From a virus, in the IMG/VR virus record IMGVR_UViG_3300048686_000618, positions 1 to 40,720 of that record: 40,720 nt of DNA; one strand, 5' to 3'. Position 1 is the stretch's first letter, and every line of letters starts with the position of its first letter. This document shows positions 1 to 6,696 of the stretch, in pieces. The notes beneath the pieces were generated by a model. It had not been told where the DNA came from, ran no database searches, and saw only the letters and a program-made list of their open reading frames with translations. Made by a program: the position numbers and the translations under genes.

Positions 1-3
1 CAC

Positions 4-32
4 TTGAAAATTTTTTATCAATATCGTATAAT
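4..32 (+). promoter_or_regulatory. Sigma-70-type promoter for the lysin gene
   Basis: TTGAAA at 4-9, a 17-bp spacer and TATAAT at 27-32 give a near-consensus promoter about 35 bp ahead of the lysin start. It has the same 17-bp spacing as most other promoters in the window. Confidence 0.8.
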
Positions 33-65
33 AAAATATTCAACTCTATAGGTAAAGGAACGTAA

Positions 66-548
66 ATGTATCTGGCCAAAATAGCTTTAGCTATTTTCCT
101 GGCTTGTAGTTTATTTTTCCCTAATAGATCATTAAGCATACAAAATATTCCACTTAACACAAATTATATAATAAAACACAATGAACGAGATTTAGAATGT
201 TTAGCTAAGAATATATACTTCGAAGCTAAGGGAGAAAGTTTGACAGGAAAAATAGCGGTTGCACAAGTAACGCTAAATCGTGTATTACATAAGGAAGAGT
301 TTAACAAGACTATTTGCGGTGTGGTATACCAAAAAGATCAGTTCAGCTGGACTGCCTATAAAAATATAATGGTTCGTGATCAAAAACAATGGAGGGACTC
401 ATTACATATAGCTAAGGGTATTTTGCAAGGCAAACTATTTTTAGAAGGATTTGAAGCGCTATATTTTCATGCCAATTATGTAAAACCTACTTGGAGAACA
501 ACAAAGCGATACGTAAGAACTATCGGTAGACACATATTCTATATTTAA
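66..548 (+). CDS. SleB/CwlJ-type cell wall hydrolase, probable phage lysin
   Basis: A 160-aa protein with a hydrophobic N-terminus (about residues 4-19) that looks like a signal peptide or signal-anchor. A Hydrolase_2 (SleB-like) domain follows from about residue 40: the segment with LAKNIYFEAKGE carries the family's conserved Glu, followed by AQVTLNRV and DQFSW. These enzymes cleave peptidoglycan, and in a phage the natural role is host lysis from the periplasm. The start has a good ribosome site (AAAGGAA). The gene has its own promoter and a strong terminator, so it is a single-gene unit. No holin or spanin is adjacent; small membrane proteins elsewhere in the window are only weak candidates. 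Confidence 0.82.
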   Translation: MYLAKIALAIFLACSLFFPNRSLSIQNIPLNTNYIIKHNERDLECLAKNIYFEAKGESLTGKIAVAQVTLNRVLHKEEFNKTICGVVYQKDQFSWTAYKNIMVRDQKQWRDSLHIAKGILQGKLFLEGFEALYFHANYVKPTWRTTKRYVRTIGRHIFYI

Positions 549-554
549 TTTACA

Positions 555-589
555 GGGCAGAAGCTAAATTTTTAGCTTGCTGCCCTTTT
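555..589 (+). terminator. Rho-independent terminator after the lysin gene
   Basis: The stem pairs GGGCAG with CTGCCC and, inside it, AAGCTAA with TTAGCTT; TTTT follows. It overlaps the -35 of the next promoter. Confidence 0.85.
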
Positions 590-605
590 GCTTTAGTGGT
601 ATAAT
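577..605 (+). promoter_or_regulatory. Promoter for thyX
   Basis: TTGCTG at 577-582, 17-bp spacer, TATAAT at 600-605. The -35 box lies in the 3' arm of the preceding terminator, an economical terminator-promoter overlap. Confidence 0.65.
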
Positions 606-638
606 ATATAATATTTTAACTGAGAAAATACAACAAAA

Positions 639-1301
639 ATGCATACAGCACACATTTGGTGGTCAACACCAGACATTGATAAAAACATTGCACAAATTGC
701 CAGAGTAAGCAATCCAGAAAATCAAATGAACCAAGATTATGGTGGCTTGCTACGTTATATGATTAGGGAAGGCCATGTTAGTCCATTTGAAATGGTTAAT
801 GTTTGTATGGAAATTAATACAACACGCGATATTGGTCGCCAAATACTACGCCATAGGTCGTTTAGTTTTCAGGAGTTTTCGCAAAGGTATCAAGTGGTTG
901 AAAAACTTGGTCAACTAGACACAACCAGAGAGGCTAGGCTGCAGGATCGTAAGAATCGTCAGAATAGCATATCCTTAGACTACACTCGTGAAACAGATCG
1001 TACACTAGGGGCACAGTGGGAGTATAGACTAAAGAATTTGGCAGAAGATGCTCAACGACAATATGACTGGGCAATTAGTGTAGGTATTGCCAAAGAACAA
1101 GCCAGAGCACTATTACCAGAAGGATTAACTCCTAGTCGCATGTATATGAATGGAACACTACGCAGCTGGATATTTTACTTAAAACAAAGATTGCATGTAA
1201 GCACGCAAAAAGAACATAGAATGATAGCTAAGTGTGCCTACAACGAATTATGCCATGTTGCACCAGTTACTATTAGTGCATTTTTTGAGGAAAATGTCTA
1301 G
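639..1301 (+). CDS. thyX: FAD-dependent thymidylate synthase ThyX
   Basis: A 220-aa protein of the usual ThyX length. It contains the ThyX signature as RHRSFSFQEFSQRY (about residues 72-85), the motif that binds dUMP and flavin, and a downstream region around residues 150-180 (EQARALLPEGLTPSRMYMNGT) typical of the family. ThyX makes dTMP from dUMP using methylene-tetrahydrofolate, FAD and NADPH, so it feeds phage DNA synthesis in the cytoplasm. No strong Shine-Dalgarno sequence precedes the ATG. The stop overlaps the next GTG start by one base, so the pair is probably co-translated. Confidence 0.95.
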   Translation: MHTAHIWWSTPDIDKNIAQIARVSNPENQMNQDYGGLLRYMIREGHVSPFEMVNVCMEINTTRDIGRQILRHRSFSFQEFSQRYQVVEKLGQLDTTREARLQDRKNRQNSISLDYTRETDRTLGAQWEYRLKNLAEDAQRQYDWAISVGIAKEQARALLPEGLTPSRMYMNGTLRSWIFYLKQRLHVSTQKEHRMIAKCAYNELCHVAPVTISAFFEENV

Positions 1302-1918
1302 TGAAAATAATGAACTTATTTCCAACGCCAGTAGCATTTTTTGATCTGGCTAGGCCAATTACTATTGCTGAGAATAAGTATATACAAGAACTAGAAACGC
1401 GCGCAAATCTAGGAAATACTACTAGTGTTAATAACTACGTGTTATCTAACGAACCTCTACAAGAACTTAAACAATTTTTTACTAATTGTTTGGAAGAATA
1501 TATAACTAATATTTATAGTCCAATTAATAAATTAAATATGAAAATTACCCAAAGTTGGGTAAATTATACAGAGCCAGAAGAATATCATCATAAACATAAC
1601 CATCCTAATAGTTTTGTAAGTGGAGTTTTTTATGTAAAAACTAATAACGCCACTGATAAAATTTATTTCTATAAAGATGGATACCAACAATTAAAAATAT
1701 TGGCTAAAGAATACAATGTTTATAATAGCGATAGTTGGTGGTTTGAAGCAACTCAGGGTAGGTTAATATTATTTCCTAGTAGTCTTGTCCACATGGTTTC
1801 GCCGACTAGTCAAAACAGTGATACAAGAATAAGCATAAGTTTTAATACATTTCCTGTTGGACAAATAGGAGAAAATAGCGAATTAACTGAATTATTTTTA
1901 GGCGATAACTATGTATAA
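1301..1918 (+). CDS. 2OG-Fe(II) oxygenase-like protein (TIGR02466-type)
   Basis: A 205-aa protein resembling the putative 2OG-Fe(II) oxygenase family found in marine and freshwater phages. The double-stranded beta-helix core is visible: an HxH/N-rich metal segment (YHHKHNHPNSFVSGVFYVK, about residues 96-114), a distal His in LFPSSLVHMV (about 164-173) and an Arg (TRISISFNTF) that would hold 2-oxoglutarate. The substrate is unknown. The GTG start at 1301 overlaps the thyX stop and has GAGG upstream; an ATG at 1310 is the alternative. The gene is clearly richer in A/T than thyX, like the other oxygenase genes in the window. Confidence 0.8.
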   Translation: MKIMNLFPTPVAFFDLARPITIAENKYIQELETRANLGNTTSVNNYVLSNEPLQELKQFFTNCLEEYITNIYSPINKLNMKITQSWVNYTEPEEYHHKHNHPNSFVSGVFYVKTNNATDKIYFYKDGYQQLKILAKEYNVYNSDSWWFEATQGRLILFPSSLVHMVSPTSQNSDTRISISFNTFPVGQIGENSELTELFLGDNYV

Positions 1919-2060
1919 ATATCAACTTTGGATTAAGGTTAATGACTATCAAACCATACATGCCTATATATGGGCAGACGATGATTATAGTGCTAAATTG
2001 TTGGCCGAAGCACAATATGGAACGGGAAATGTATTAAATTATACAAGGATTAGCGAATGA
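1911..2060 (+). CDS. Small hypothetical protein, 49 aa
   Basis: The ATG overlaps the end of the upstream oxygenase by 8 bases, and the TGA overlaps the next ATG (ATGA). The product begins MYKYQLWIKVNDYQTIHAYI and contains WADDDYSAKLLAEAQYG. This is acidic, soluble and of no recognised family. The tight coupling on both sides supports it as a real gene. Confidence 0.65.
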   Translation: MYKYQLWIKVNDYQTIHAYIWADDDYSAKLLAEAQYGTGNVLNYTRISE

Positions 2061-2440
2061 ACATAGTACTGTATACCCACGATTTTGAGCCTATTACTGT
2101 TATTAATTTACCGTCATGGCTACTAGATACACTAGAGCGCGAAGGCAGTGTTAAGGTTGCTGTAAAACGCCCAATTACTGCCGACTTTGTAGAGCGGGTC
2201 GCGGTTGGCTCAGTTGAGGGTCCAGAAACAGTTACTATTGAAGTTAAGCGCTTACGTTGGTATGATGGGCATATTAAACCAATATATGTTACCAAGGACG
2301 AGGTGTTAGCACTAACATTAAAACCTGAATGGTTACCTGGTCAGGTACTACAAGTACAAAATTTTCAAAGTGCTATTGGTTGGTTAGGCAAGGAATTAAA
2401 GCATCAGATGCGTAAAAATAATCTTGACGGTGAAGCTTAA
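2057..2440 (+). CDS. Hypothetical phage protein, 127 aa
   Basis: The ATG overlaps the stop of the preceding small gene. The product (start MNIVLYTHDFEPITVINLP) is predicted soluble, mixed alpha/beta, and contains RLRWYDGHIKPIYVTKDEVL near the middle. I do not recognise a function. The next promoter (2424-2452) starts inside the 3' end of this gene. Confidence 0.7.
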   Translation: MNIVLYTHDFEPITVINLPSWLLDTLEREGSVKVAVKRPITADFVERVAVGSVEGPETVTIEVKRLRWYDGHIKPIYVTKDEVLALTLKPEWLPGQVLQVQNFQSAIGWLGKELKHQMRKNNLDGEA

Positions 2441-2452
2441 CCGGCGTATAAT
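2424..2452 (+). promoter_or_regulatory. Near-consensus promoter for the 2478 operon
   Basis: TTGACG at 2424-2429, 17-bp spacer, TATAAT at 2447-2452, inside the 3' end of the preceding gene. Transcription would begin near 2459, just ahead of the ATG at 2478. Confidence 0.8.
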
Positions 2453-2477
2453 AGATTTTTATTTGACGGATATACTC

Positions 2478-2705
2478 ATGAAAAAATACCGCACTAATAA
2501 GATTCCTAAATTAGCGCCGCCACCAGGCCGCACTATGAACGATCATATTCCTAGCCGAGACAGCGGCGTAGGTGTAGGTGCTAAGCGTGAGAGTCCCGTT
2601 TACACCGGCGGTAATATCATTGGCATTGGTACACTACACAAGTCTAATGCTGTGCCCATTTTCAGCCAACAAGAGGCCCGCGACATTAGCGCAATGCGGA
2701 GATAA
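2478..2705 (+). CDS. Small phage protein, 75 aa, Pro/Gly-rich
   Basis: The start at 2478 (MKKYRTNKIPKLAPPPG) is chosen because the promoter lies just upstream, so an upstream in-frame start would fall inside promoter DNA. The chain is low in predicted secondary structure and has the pattern ESPVYTGGNIIGIGTLHKSN, then a basic C-terminus. Function is unknown; it might be a small virion-associated or nucleic-acid-binding protein. Confidence 0.7.
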   Translation: MKKYRTNKIPKLAPPPGRTMNDHIPSRDSGVGVGAKRESPVYTGGNIIGIGTLHKSNAVPIFSQQEARDISAMRR

Positions 2706-2706
2706 C

Positions 2707-2916
2707 GTGGAACACTTTGACTATAAGCTAGCTAGACAACAATTTATAGTTCGCGATGAAAAGGACTTAAATGAACTAAAAAATAGTTGGCATCCTATTA
2801 CAGAAAGCACGCGCTTACAGTTTGTAGAAGGCAGACTAAATGATTTAACTATTCTAGTAATGCAATTACTGGAACACTTAGGCAAGCAAGATGAAACTAA
2901 CAAGAAAACAGATTAA
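2707..2916 (+). CDS. Hypothetical protein, 69 aa, helical
   Basis: GTG start at 2707, one base after the previous stop, with GGAG at 2699-2702 as ribosome site. The product (MEHFDYKLARQQFIVRDEKD...) is charged and probably helical, with a Leu-rich C-terminal helix that may be a short coiled coil. It overlaps the next gene by 26 bases. No family recognised. Confidence 0.62.
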   Translation: MEHFDYKLARQQFIVRDEKDLNELKNSWHPITESTRLQFVEGRLNDLTILVMQLLEHLGKQDETNKKTD

Positions 2917-3073
2917 CCAATTGGCTGAGATTGTAGATCACTTTCAAGAAGTTGAGCTTTACGAATTGTACGAAGAACATACCGGCATTGGGCCAGTTGT
3001 AAAAGTAAAATTCTCGCTTTTTGGTAAAACTAGTGATACTAGTGTAGATATAACTGACGTGGAGAGTTGGTAG
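2891..3073 (+). CDS. Hypothetical protein, 60 aa
   Basis: The product begins MKLTRKQINQLAEIVDHFQ and ends in a short beta-rich part (VVKVKFSLFGKTSDTSVDIT). It overlaps both neighbours, which suggests translational coupling in a small-gene operon. Function unknown. Confidence 0.62.
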   Translation: MKLTRKQINQLAEIVDHFQEVELYELYEEHTGIGPVVKVKFSLFGKTSDTSVDITDVESW

Positions 3074-3276
3074 TGAACATACCTGTACAAAAGAAATTTA
3101 TTGAGTGGTTTTATCACAAATCTTTTCCTAGTTATGATAGCAAGCGCAATCGTAATGGATTTTTAGAAGAAATGCTTGAGTGTGGTAATGTTACGCACGA
3201 TAGCCTACAATACTGGGTGCAGGAAGCATTTCATCAAGGTGCACGTGCACAGCGGGAGTTAGACAGTGAAAAATAA
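3073..3276 (+). CDS. Hypothetical protein, 67 aa
   Basis: GTG start at 3073 overlapping the previous TAG, with GGAGAG at 3061-3066 at good spacing. The product (MNIPVQKKFIEWFYHKSFPS...) is rich in aromatic and charged residues and has no membrane segment. No family recognised. The stop overlaps the next gene by 11 bases. Confidence 0.62.
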   Translation: MNIPVQKKFIEWFYHKSFPSYDSKRNRNGFLEEMLECGNVTHDSLQYWVQEAFHQGARAQRELDSEK

Positions 3277-3571
3277 TCTTGGACAAATGTGGGCAGGCAT
3301 GCCACCACCAGAGGTAAAGGCACAACAAGACCTAGAAACCAAACTCTACAAGCTGGAGCAAGAAATTATGGAATTAAGGCAATTAGTATATAAACTAATA
3401 CCACCAGTGCAGCCAGTGCAGCGTGCAATATACCGTGGTTGTCCTGTATGTGGCATGACCACTGAGCGTGCTCAGGGTTATGTATGTCCACACTTTGGCT
3501 GTCCTACTCGTGTAACCACTAGTGGTATACAACCAGCAGTATACTTAGACTTAAACAAAGAACAAGCATAA
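3266..3571 (+). CDS. Zinc-ribbon-like small protein, 101 aa
   Basis: GTG start at 3266. An N-terminal helical, coiled-coil-like part (about residues 18-45) is followed by a CPVCG motif (about 59-63) and a second Cys/His cluster (CPHFGCP, about 73-79), consistent with one bound zinc. Such small ribbons often mediate protein or nucleic-acid contacts; the actual role is unknown. Confidence 0.65.
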   Translation: MKNNLGQMWAGMPPPEVKAQQDLETKLYKLEQEIMELRQLVYKLIPPVQPVQRAIYRGCPVCGMTTERAQGYVCPHFGCPTRVTTSGIQPAVYLDLNKEQA

Positions 3572-3580
3572 GGAACTAAA

Positions 3581-4231
3581 ATGAAGGTAATTATTGGCTC
3601 ATATAACAACTGGTTTGGCCCTTATCAGCTAGCTGAACTGCTTTGCTTTTGGGCTAAGAAAGTACCTGATGAAGATGGTATCCTAGACAAGCCGCGTTGG
3701 GTATACAATTTTGGCGAGTGGCTTGCTGAGCGCAAAGACGGCAGCAATACTCTGCTGCATAAATTCTTGCTGTGGGTAGACAGTAAAAAGACTCAGCGTA
3801 CTTTTGTACGCATTGACAATTGGGATACTTGGTCAATGGATCATACCCTAGCACACATTGTCGTGCCCATGCTCAAACAGCTAAAAGCTACTAAGCACGG
3901 TGCTCCAACAGTAGATGATAGTGATGTACCAGAATATTTGCAGAGTACTAGTGCACCTGCCAAAGAAAATGACTGGGATATTGATGACAATCACTTTAAG
4001 CGTTGGGATTGGGCACTAGACGAAATGATTTGGGCCTTTGAGCAAAAGCTTGATGACACTGGTGATGACAAGTTCTACACTCATCCCTCAGAGGATGAAA
4101 AGCGTGGCAAGAGCTTTCAGGAGCAGCTTGAGTTAATTAAAATTGACCGTGAAGGCTTAGATGCCTGGCAAGCTCGCAAGAGCAATGGCTATAGATTATT
4201 TGGCAAATATTATGAAGCACTGTGGGACTAA
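3581..4231 (+). CDS. Conserved-looking phage hypothetical protein, 216 aa
   Basis: Good ribosome site (AAGGAAC). A soluble, acidic, Trp-rich protein with MKVIIGSYNNWFGPYQLAEL at the N-terminus, DNWDTWSMDHTLAHIVVPML about residues 79-98, and KRWDWALDEMIWAFEQKLDD near residue 140. I recall similar proteins as uncharacterised in many large phages, but no function is known to me. It is the largest gene in this small-gene operon, so it may be the operon's main product. Confidence 0.75.
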   Translation: MKVIIGSYNNWFGPYQLAELLCFWAKKVPDEDGILDKPRWVYNFGEWLAERKDGSNTLLHKFLLWVDSKKTQRTFVRIDNWDTWSMDHTLAHIVVPMLKQLKATKHGAPTVDDSDVPEYLQSTSAPAKENDWDIDDNHFKRWDWALDEMIWAFEQKLDDTGDDKFYTHPSEDEKRGKSFQEQLELIKIDREGLDAWQARKSNGYRLFGKYYEALWD

Positions 4232-4233
4232 AC

Positions 4234-4395
4234 ATGGAAATATTACTTGGCATAGGCATATTTGTATTGATTATGGGATTAGTAATTTGGCGGCTTAGGG
4301 TCGCGCAAGAGCAAAAAGATAACGAGGCGTGGCTGGCAGCAATGAGTCAAAGAAGTGGCGAACCTTGGCCGTGGCCTAAAGGTGATGACAGATGA
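4234..4395 (+). CDS. Small single-span membrane protein, 53 aa
   Basis: ATG two bases after the previous stop. A hydrophobic N-terminal segment (about residues 2-20, ILLGIGIFVLIMGLVIW) is followed by a charged, Trp/Pro-rich tail. The stop overlaps the TerC-like gene by 4 bases. It may be a membrane partner of that protein or a lysis accessory protein; the sequence does not decide. Confidence 0.6.
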   Translation: MEILLGIGIFVLIMGLVIWRLRVAQEQKDNEAWLAAMSQRSGEPWPWPKGDDR

Positions 4396-4967
4396 TTGAA
4401 ATAGTTTCAGCGGTACTAGCTATTGTACTAATAGATGTTGTACTAGGTGGAGAAAATGCACTAGTAATTGCAATGGCTAGTAGGAACTTACCGCCGCACC
4501 TTAGGCGTCGTGCACTTATCTGGGGCACATTTGGAGCTGTTGCAGTTAGATTCTTATGTGTAGCTGCACTAACCTATCTGCTAATGATTCCTGGCTTAAG
4601 ATTAGTTGGCGGATTAGCACTTATTTATATAGCTTGGACACTAGTTCGCAAGCAGCCAGAACAGGAAGAAAATGAAGTAACAGCAGCCAGCACTTTTTGG
4701 GGAGCTATGGCTACCATTGTGTGGGCGGACGCAGTTATGGGCCTAGATAATGCACTAGGTATTGCAGGCGCTGCTGGTGGTAATTGGCTATTAATTATTT
4801 TTGGATTATTAGTTAGTGTGCCTATTATATTATTTGGCAGTACAGTTATTGCCAAAATAATTGAACGCTGGCCACGAACTATTTGGCTAGGTGCACTAGT
4901 TTTAGTAGCAGTTGCGCTTCAAATGATTTATAATGAGCCAATGCTACAACAGTATTTATTTACTTGA
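4392..4967 (+). CDS. TerC/YjbE-family integral membrane protein
   Basis: A 191-aa protein with about six to seven predicted membrane helices. It carries the family's two acidic motifs: DVVLGGENALVIAMASRNLP (about residues 15-34) and WADAVMGLDNALGIAGAAGG (about 111-130). The length fits the short YjbE-type branch. Cellular relatives are linked to manganese or other metal export and to metallation of secreted proteins. In a phage it would be an auxiliary gene changing host metal handling during infection. It follows a one-span protein by overlap and ends where the tRNA promoter begins. Confidence 0.85.
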   Translation: MIEIVSAVLAIVLIDVVLGGENALVIAMASRNLPPHLRRRALIWGTFGAVAVRFLCVAALTYLLMIPGLRLVGGLALIYIAWTLVRKQPEQEENEVTAASTFWGAMATIVWADAVMGLDNALGIAGAAGGNWLLIIFGLLVSVPIILFGSTVIAKIIERWPRTIWLGALVLVAVALQMIYNEPMLQQYLFT

Positions 4968-4992
4968 ATTGTTGTGTTAAACAGCCTATAAT
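4964..4992 (+). promoter_or_regulatory. Promoter of the tRNA array
   Basis: TTGAAT at 4964-4969, 17-bp spacer, TATAAT at 4987-4992 followed by ATTATATATTG. The first tRNA starts at 5020, about 20 bases after the expected transcription start. Confidence 0.85.
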
Positions 4993-5019
4993 ATTATATA
5001 TTGATTGATTAAACACAAC

Positions 5020-5096
5020 GCACCGTTCGTCTAGCGGTCTAGGACAACGCCCTTTCACGGCGTAGATCACGGGTTCAAATCCCGTACGGTGTGCCA
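5020..5096 (+). tRNA. tRNA-Glu (TTC)
   Basis: Acceptor GCACCGT/ACGGTGT, anticodon loop CTTTCAC on an ACGCC/GGCGT stem, T-loop TTCAAAT, encoded CCA. First of eleven tRNAs behind one promoter. Confidence 0.93.
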
Positions 5097-5101
5097 AACT
5101 T

Positions 5102-5186
5102 GGACAACGAGCAGCATTGGCGACTGCAGCAGACTGTAAATCTGTTACCTCTGGTATACGGGGTTCGATTCCCTGGTTGTCCACCA
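5102..5186 (+). tRNA. tRNA-Tyr (GTA)
   Basis: Acceptor GGACAAC/GTTGTCC, loop CTGTAAA, long class II variable arm, T-loop TTCGATT, encoded CCA. Confidence 0.92.
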
Positions 5187-5192
5187 TACAAC

Positions 5193-5266
5193 TCCGGTGT
5201 AGTATAATGGCAGTGCGGCGGTCTCCAAAACCGTTAGTGGGGGTTCGATTCCCTCCACCGGAGCCA
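5193..5266 (+). tRNA. tRNA-Trp (CCA)
   Basis: Acceptor TCCGGTG/CACCGGA, discriminator G, anticodon loop CTCCAAA, T-loop TTCGATT, encoded CCA. Confidence 0.92.
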
Positions 5267-5268
5267 AA

Positions 5269-5308
5269 CTTTTAATATGCTAGTTGCCTACAGCTGGTAT
5301 ATTAAAAA
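5269..5308 (+). other. Hairpin between tRNA-Trp and tRNA-Ser
   Basis: TTTTAATAT pairs with ATATTAAAA around a loop that can pair further. It may be an RNase processing site or a weak terminator within the array; no long T-run follows. Confidence 0.5.
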
Positions 5309-5311
5309 TTT

Positions 5312-5401
5312 GGAAAGCGGGCAGGATGGTAATGCAGCGGATTGCTAATCCGTAGATTCACGAAAGTGGATCACAGGGTTCGACTCCCTGGCTTTCCGCC
5401 A
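5312..5401 (+). tRNA. tRNA-Ser (GCT)
   Basis: Acceptor GGAAAGC/GCTTTCC, loop TTGCTAA on a CGGA/TCCG stem, long variable arm, T-stem CAGGG/CCCTG, encoded CCA. Confidence 0.92.
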
Positions 5402-5408
5402 AATCAAT

Positions 5409-5483
5409 TCTGAGATAGCTCAGCGGTAGAGCAGTTGGCTGTTAACCAATTGGTCGTAGGTTCGATCCCTACTCTCAGAGCCA
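5409..5483 (+). tRNA. tRNA-Asn (GTT)
   Basis: Acceptor TCTGAGA/TCTCAGA, anticodon loop CTGTTAA, T-stem GTAGG/CCTAC, encoded CCA. Confidence 0.93.
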
Positions 5484-5492
5484 AAAAACAAT

Positions 5493-5567
5493 CGCGGGAT
5501 AGAGTAGTGGAATCTCGTTAGCCTCATAAGCTAAAGGTCACAGGTTCGAATCCTGTTCCCGCAACCA
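5493..5567 (+). tRNA. tRNA-Met (CAT), initiator-like
   Basis: Anticodon CAT in loop CTCATAA. The first acceptor position is C opposite A (C1-A72), the bacterial initiator hallmark, and the sequence starts CGCGGGA and ends CCCGCAACCA like tRNA-fMet. The anticodon stem is TTAGC/GCTAA, so the three consecutive G-C pairs of classical initiators are missing. Confidence 0.85.
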
Positions 5568-5568
5568 A

Positions 5569-5644
5569 TCCAGATTAGCTCAGCTGGTAGAGCAAACGAC
5601 CGATAATCGTTAGGTCAGTGGTTCGAGCCCACTATCTGGAACCA
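5569..5644 (+). tRNA. tRNA-Ile (GAT)
   Basis: Acceptor TCCAGAT/ATCTGGA, anticodon loop CCGATAA on AACGA/TCGTT, T-stem AGTGG/CCACT, encoded CCA. Confidence 0.92.
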
Positions 5645-5649
5645 AACAT

Positions 5650-5738
5650 GGAGGGTTATCTAGGCTGGGCCTAGCACTGCCTTGAAAGCAGATGGACTGT
5701 GCAAACGGTTGGAGTTCGATTCTATCAGCCCTCCTCCA
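5650..5738 (+). tRNA. tRNA-Ser (TGA) with irregular T-arm
   Basis: Acceptor GGAGGGT/GCCCTCC, anticodon loop CTTGAAA on CTGC/GCAG, variable arm GACTGT/ACGGTT and encoded CCA support tRNA-Ser. The T-stem does not pair well (TGGAG against CTATC, with one extra base before the acceptor), so it may be structurally odd or decaying. Confidence 0.8.
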
Positions 5739-5739
5739 G

Positions 5740-5813
5740 GCGGGTATAACTTAGTGGTAAAGTAATTGGCTTTTAACCAATAAACCAGAGTTCGATTCTC
5801 TGTGCCCGTACCA
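5740..5813 (+). tRNA. tRNA-Lys (TTT)
   Basis: Acceptor GCGGGTA/TGCCCGT (two wobble pairs), anticodon loop CTTTTAA on TTGG/CCAA, T-stem CAGAG/CTCTG, encoded CCA. Confidence 0.9.
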
Positions 5814-5815
5814 AA

Positions 5816-5935
5816 ATATAGTTGAGTACATTAGCAGTTGGCGTTCGACCACCTGAAAATATTACCTTGCAAGGCAGCACGTTTAGGCAACGAGGTACAC
5901 GTTGCAAAAGTGGATGCTAGTGTACTCAACTATAT
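5816..5935 (+). ncRNA. 120-nt hairpin RNA embedded in the tRNA array
   Basis: The ends form a 21-bp helix: 5816-5836 (ATATAGTTGAGTACA then TTAGCA) pairs with 5915-5935. Inside are GCAACG/CGTTGC closing a 7-nt loop (5887-5905), a CCTTGCAAGG self-complement and CCAC/GTGG. It has no anticodon arm, T-arm or reading frame and sits exactly between tRNA-Lys and tRNA-His in the same transcript. I do not recognise the family. It is followed by TTCGTACCA, like a tRNA 3' end. Confidence 0.7.
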
Positions 5936-5959
5936 TGTTCGTACCAAATATTTTTTGGT

Positions 5960-6033
5960 GTAACTATGGTGTAATGGTAGCACTAGACATTGTGGCTGTC
6001 TCGGCTTGAGTTCAAATCTCAATAGTCACCCCA
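5960..6033 (+). tRNA. tRNA-His (GTG)
   Basis: Anticodon loop TTGTGGC on AGACA/TGTCT; acceptor GTAACTA/TAGTCAC with one A-C mismatch, discriminator C as expected for His, encoded CCA. The base at -1 is T rather than the usual encoded G. Confidence 0.85.
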
Positions 6034-6043
6034 AAACGTATTT

Positions 6044-6119
6044 GCTGCTTTAGCTGATGTGGTCATAGCACCGGTCTGAAGAACCGAGGAACGTGGTTCG
6101 ATCCCACGAGGCAGCACCA
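6044..6119 (+). tRNA. tRNA-Phe (GAA)
   Basis: Acceptor GCTGCTT/AGGCAGC, anticodon loop CTGAAGA on CGGT/ACCG, T-stem CGTGG/CCACG, encoded CCA. Last tRNA of the array. Confidence 0.92.
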
Positions 6120-6143
6120 ACACACAATTTAAGTTAGGACAAT

Positions 6144-6680
6144 ATGTTTTGCAAAGATTTAGCTAATATTAATATTAGTTTAAATAATTTTATTAATATT
6201 AAAAATACTGCTATTAATAGCAAACAAATACAAATAATAAACTATCCTAATATAGATGCAAACTTAGCAACCCTACTAAAAAGATTAAATATCTATGTTA
6301 GTAGGGCAGAAGTCTTTTATATTCCACCTGAAACAATTTTGCCAATTCATATTGATTTAGATAAGTTTAGCAATATAGTTAAATTAAATTGGGTTATAGG
6401 TGGTGGAGAAATGATTTGGTGGACTCCTAATAATGATAACTATCAATCTTGCACTACACCAATAGGAACAAAATATTTATTATTTAACGAAGCCGATTGT
6501 ACTGAAACACATAGGCAACAAATAGGATTCCCAAGTCTAGTTAATGTTGGTATACCACACTCTGTAAATAATAATACTAAACTACCTAGATGGTGTATAA
6601 GTCATAATATACACTCTATTTCAACTAAAAAACAATTAGAGTGGAATGAAGCGTATTCTATGTTAGAACCACTATTTTAA
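6144..6680 (+). CDS. Putative 2OG-Fe(II)-dioxygenase-like protein
   Basis: A 178-aa protein with the pattern of a small cupin-fold dioxygenase: IPPETILPIHIDLDKF (about residues 60-75) supplies an HxD pair, then VKLNWVIGGGEMIWW, then NVGIPHSVNN with a distal His and PRWCISHNI with an Arg about 12 residues later. This HxD...H...R order matches 2OG enzymes, but the overall match is weaker than for the neighbouring oxygenases. It begins a strongly A/T-rich three-gene cassette. Ribosome site AGGACA. The substrate may be the product of the adjacent radical SAM protein; that is inference. Confidence 0.6.
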   Translation: MFCKDLANINISLNNFINIKNTAINSKQIQIINYPNIDANLATLLKRLNIYVSRAEVFYIPPETILPIHIDLDKFSNIVKLNWVIGGGEMIWWTPNNDNYQSCTTPIGTKYLLFNEADCTETHRQQIGFPSLVNVGIPHSVNNNTKLPRWCISHNIHSISTKKQLEWNEAYSMLEPLF

Positions 6681-6696
6681 CTGAAACAACTATAGT

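Noticed and set aside
4960-5187. Minus-strand ORF across the first tRNAs
   Set aside because: It covers two clear tRNA genes and the array promoter, so it cannot be a real protein gene.
5193-6119. Frames within the tRNA array considered as small proteins
   Set aside because: All overlap complete tRNA cloverleafs; no ribosome sites.
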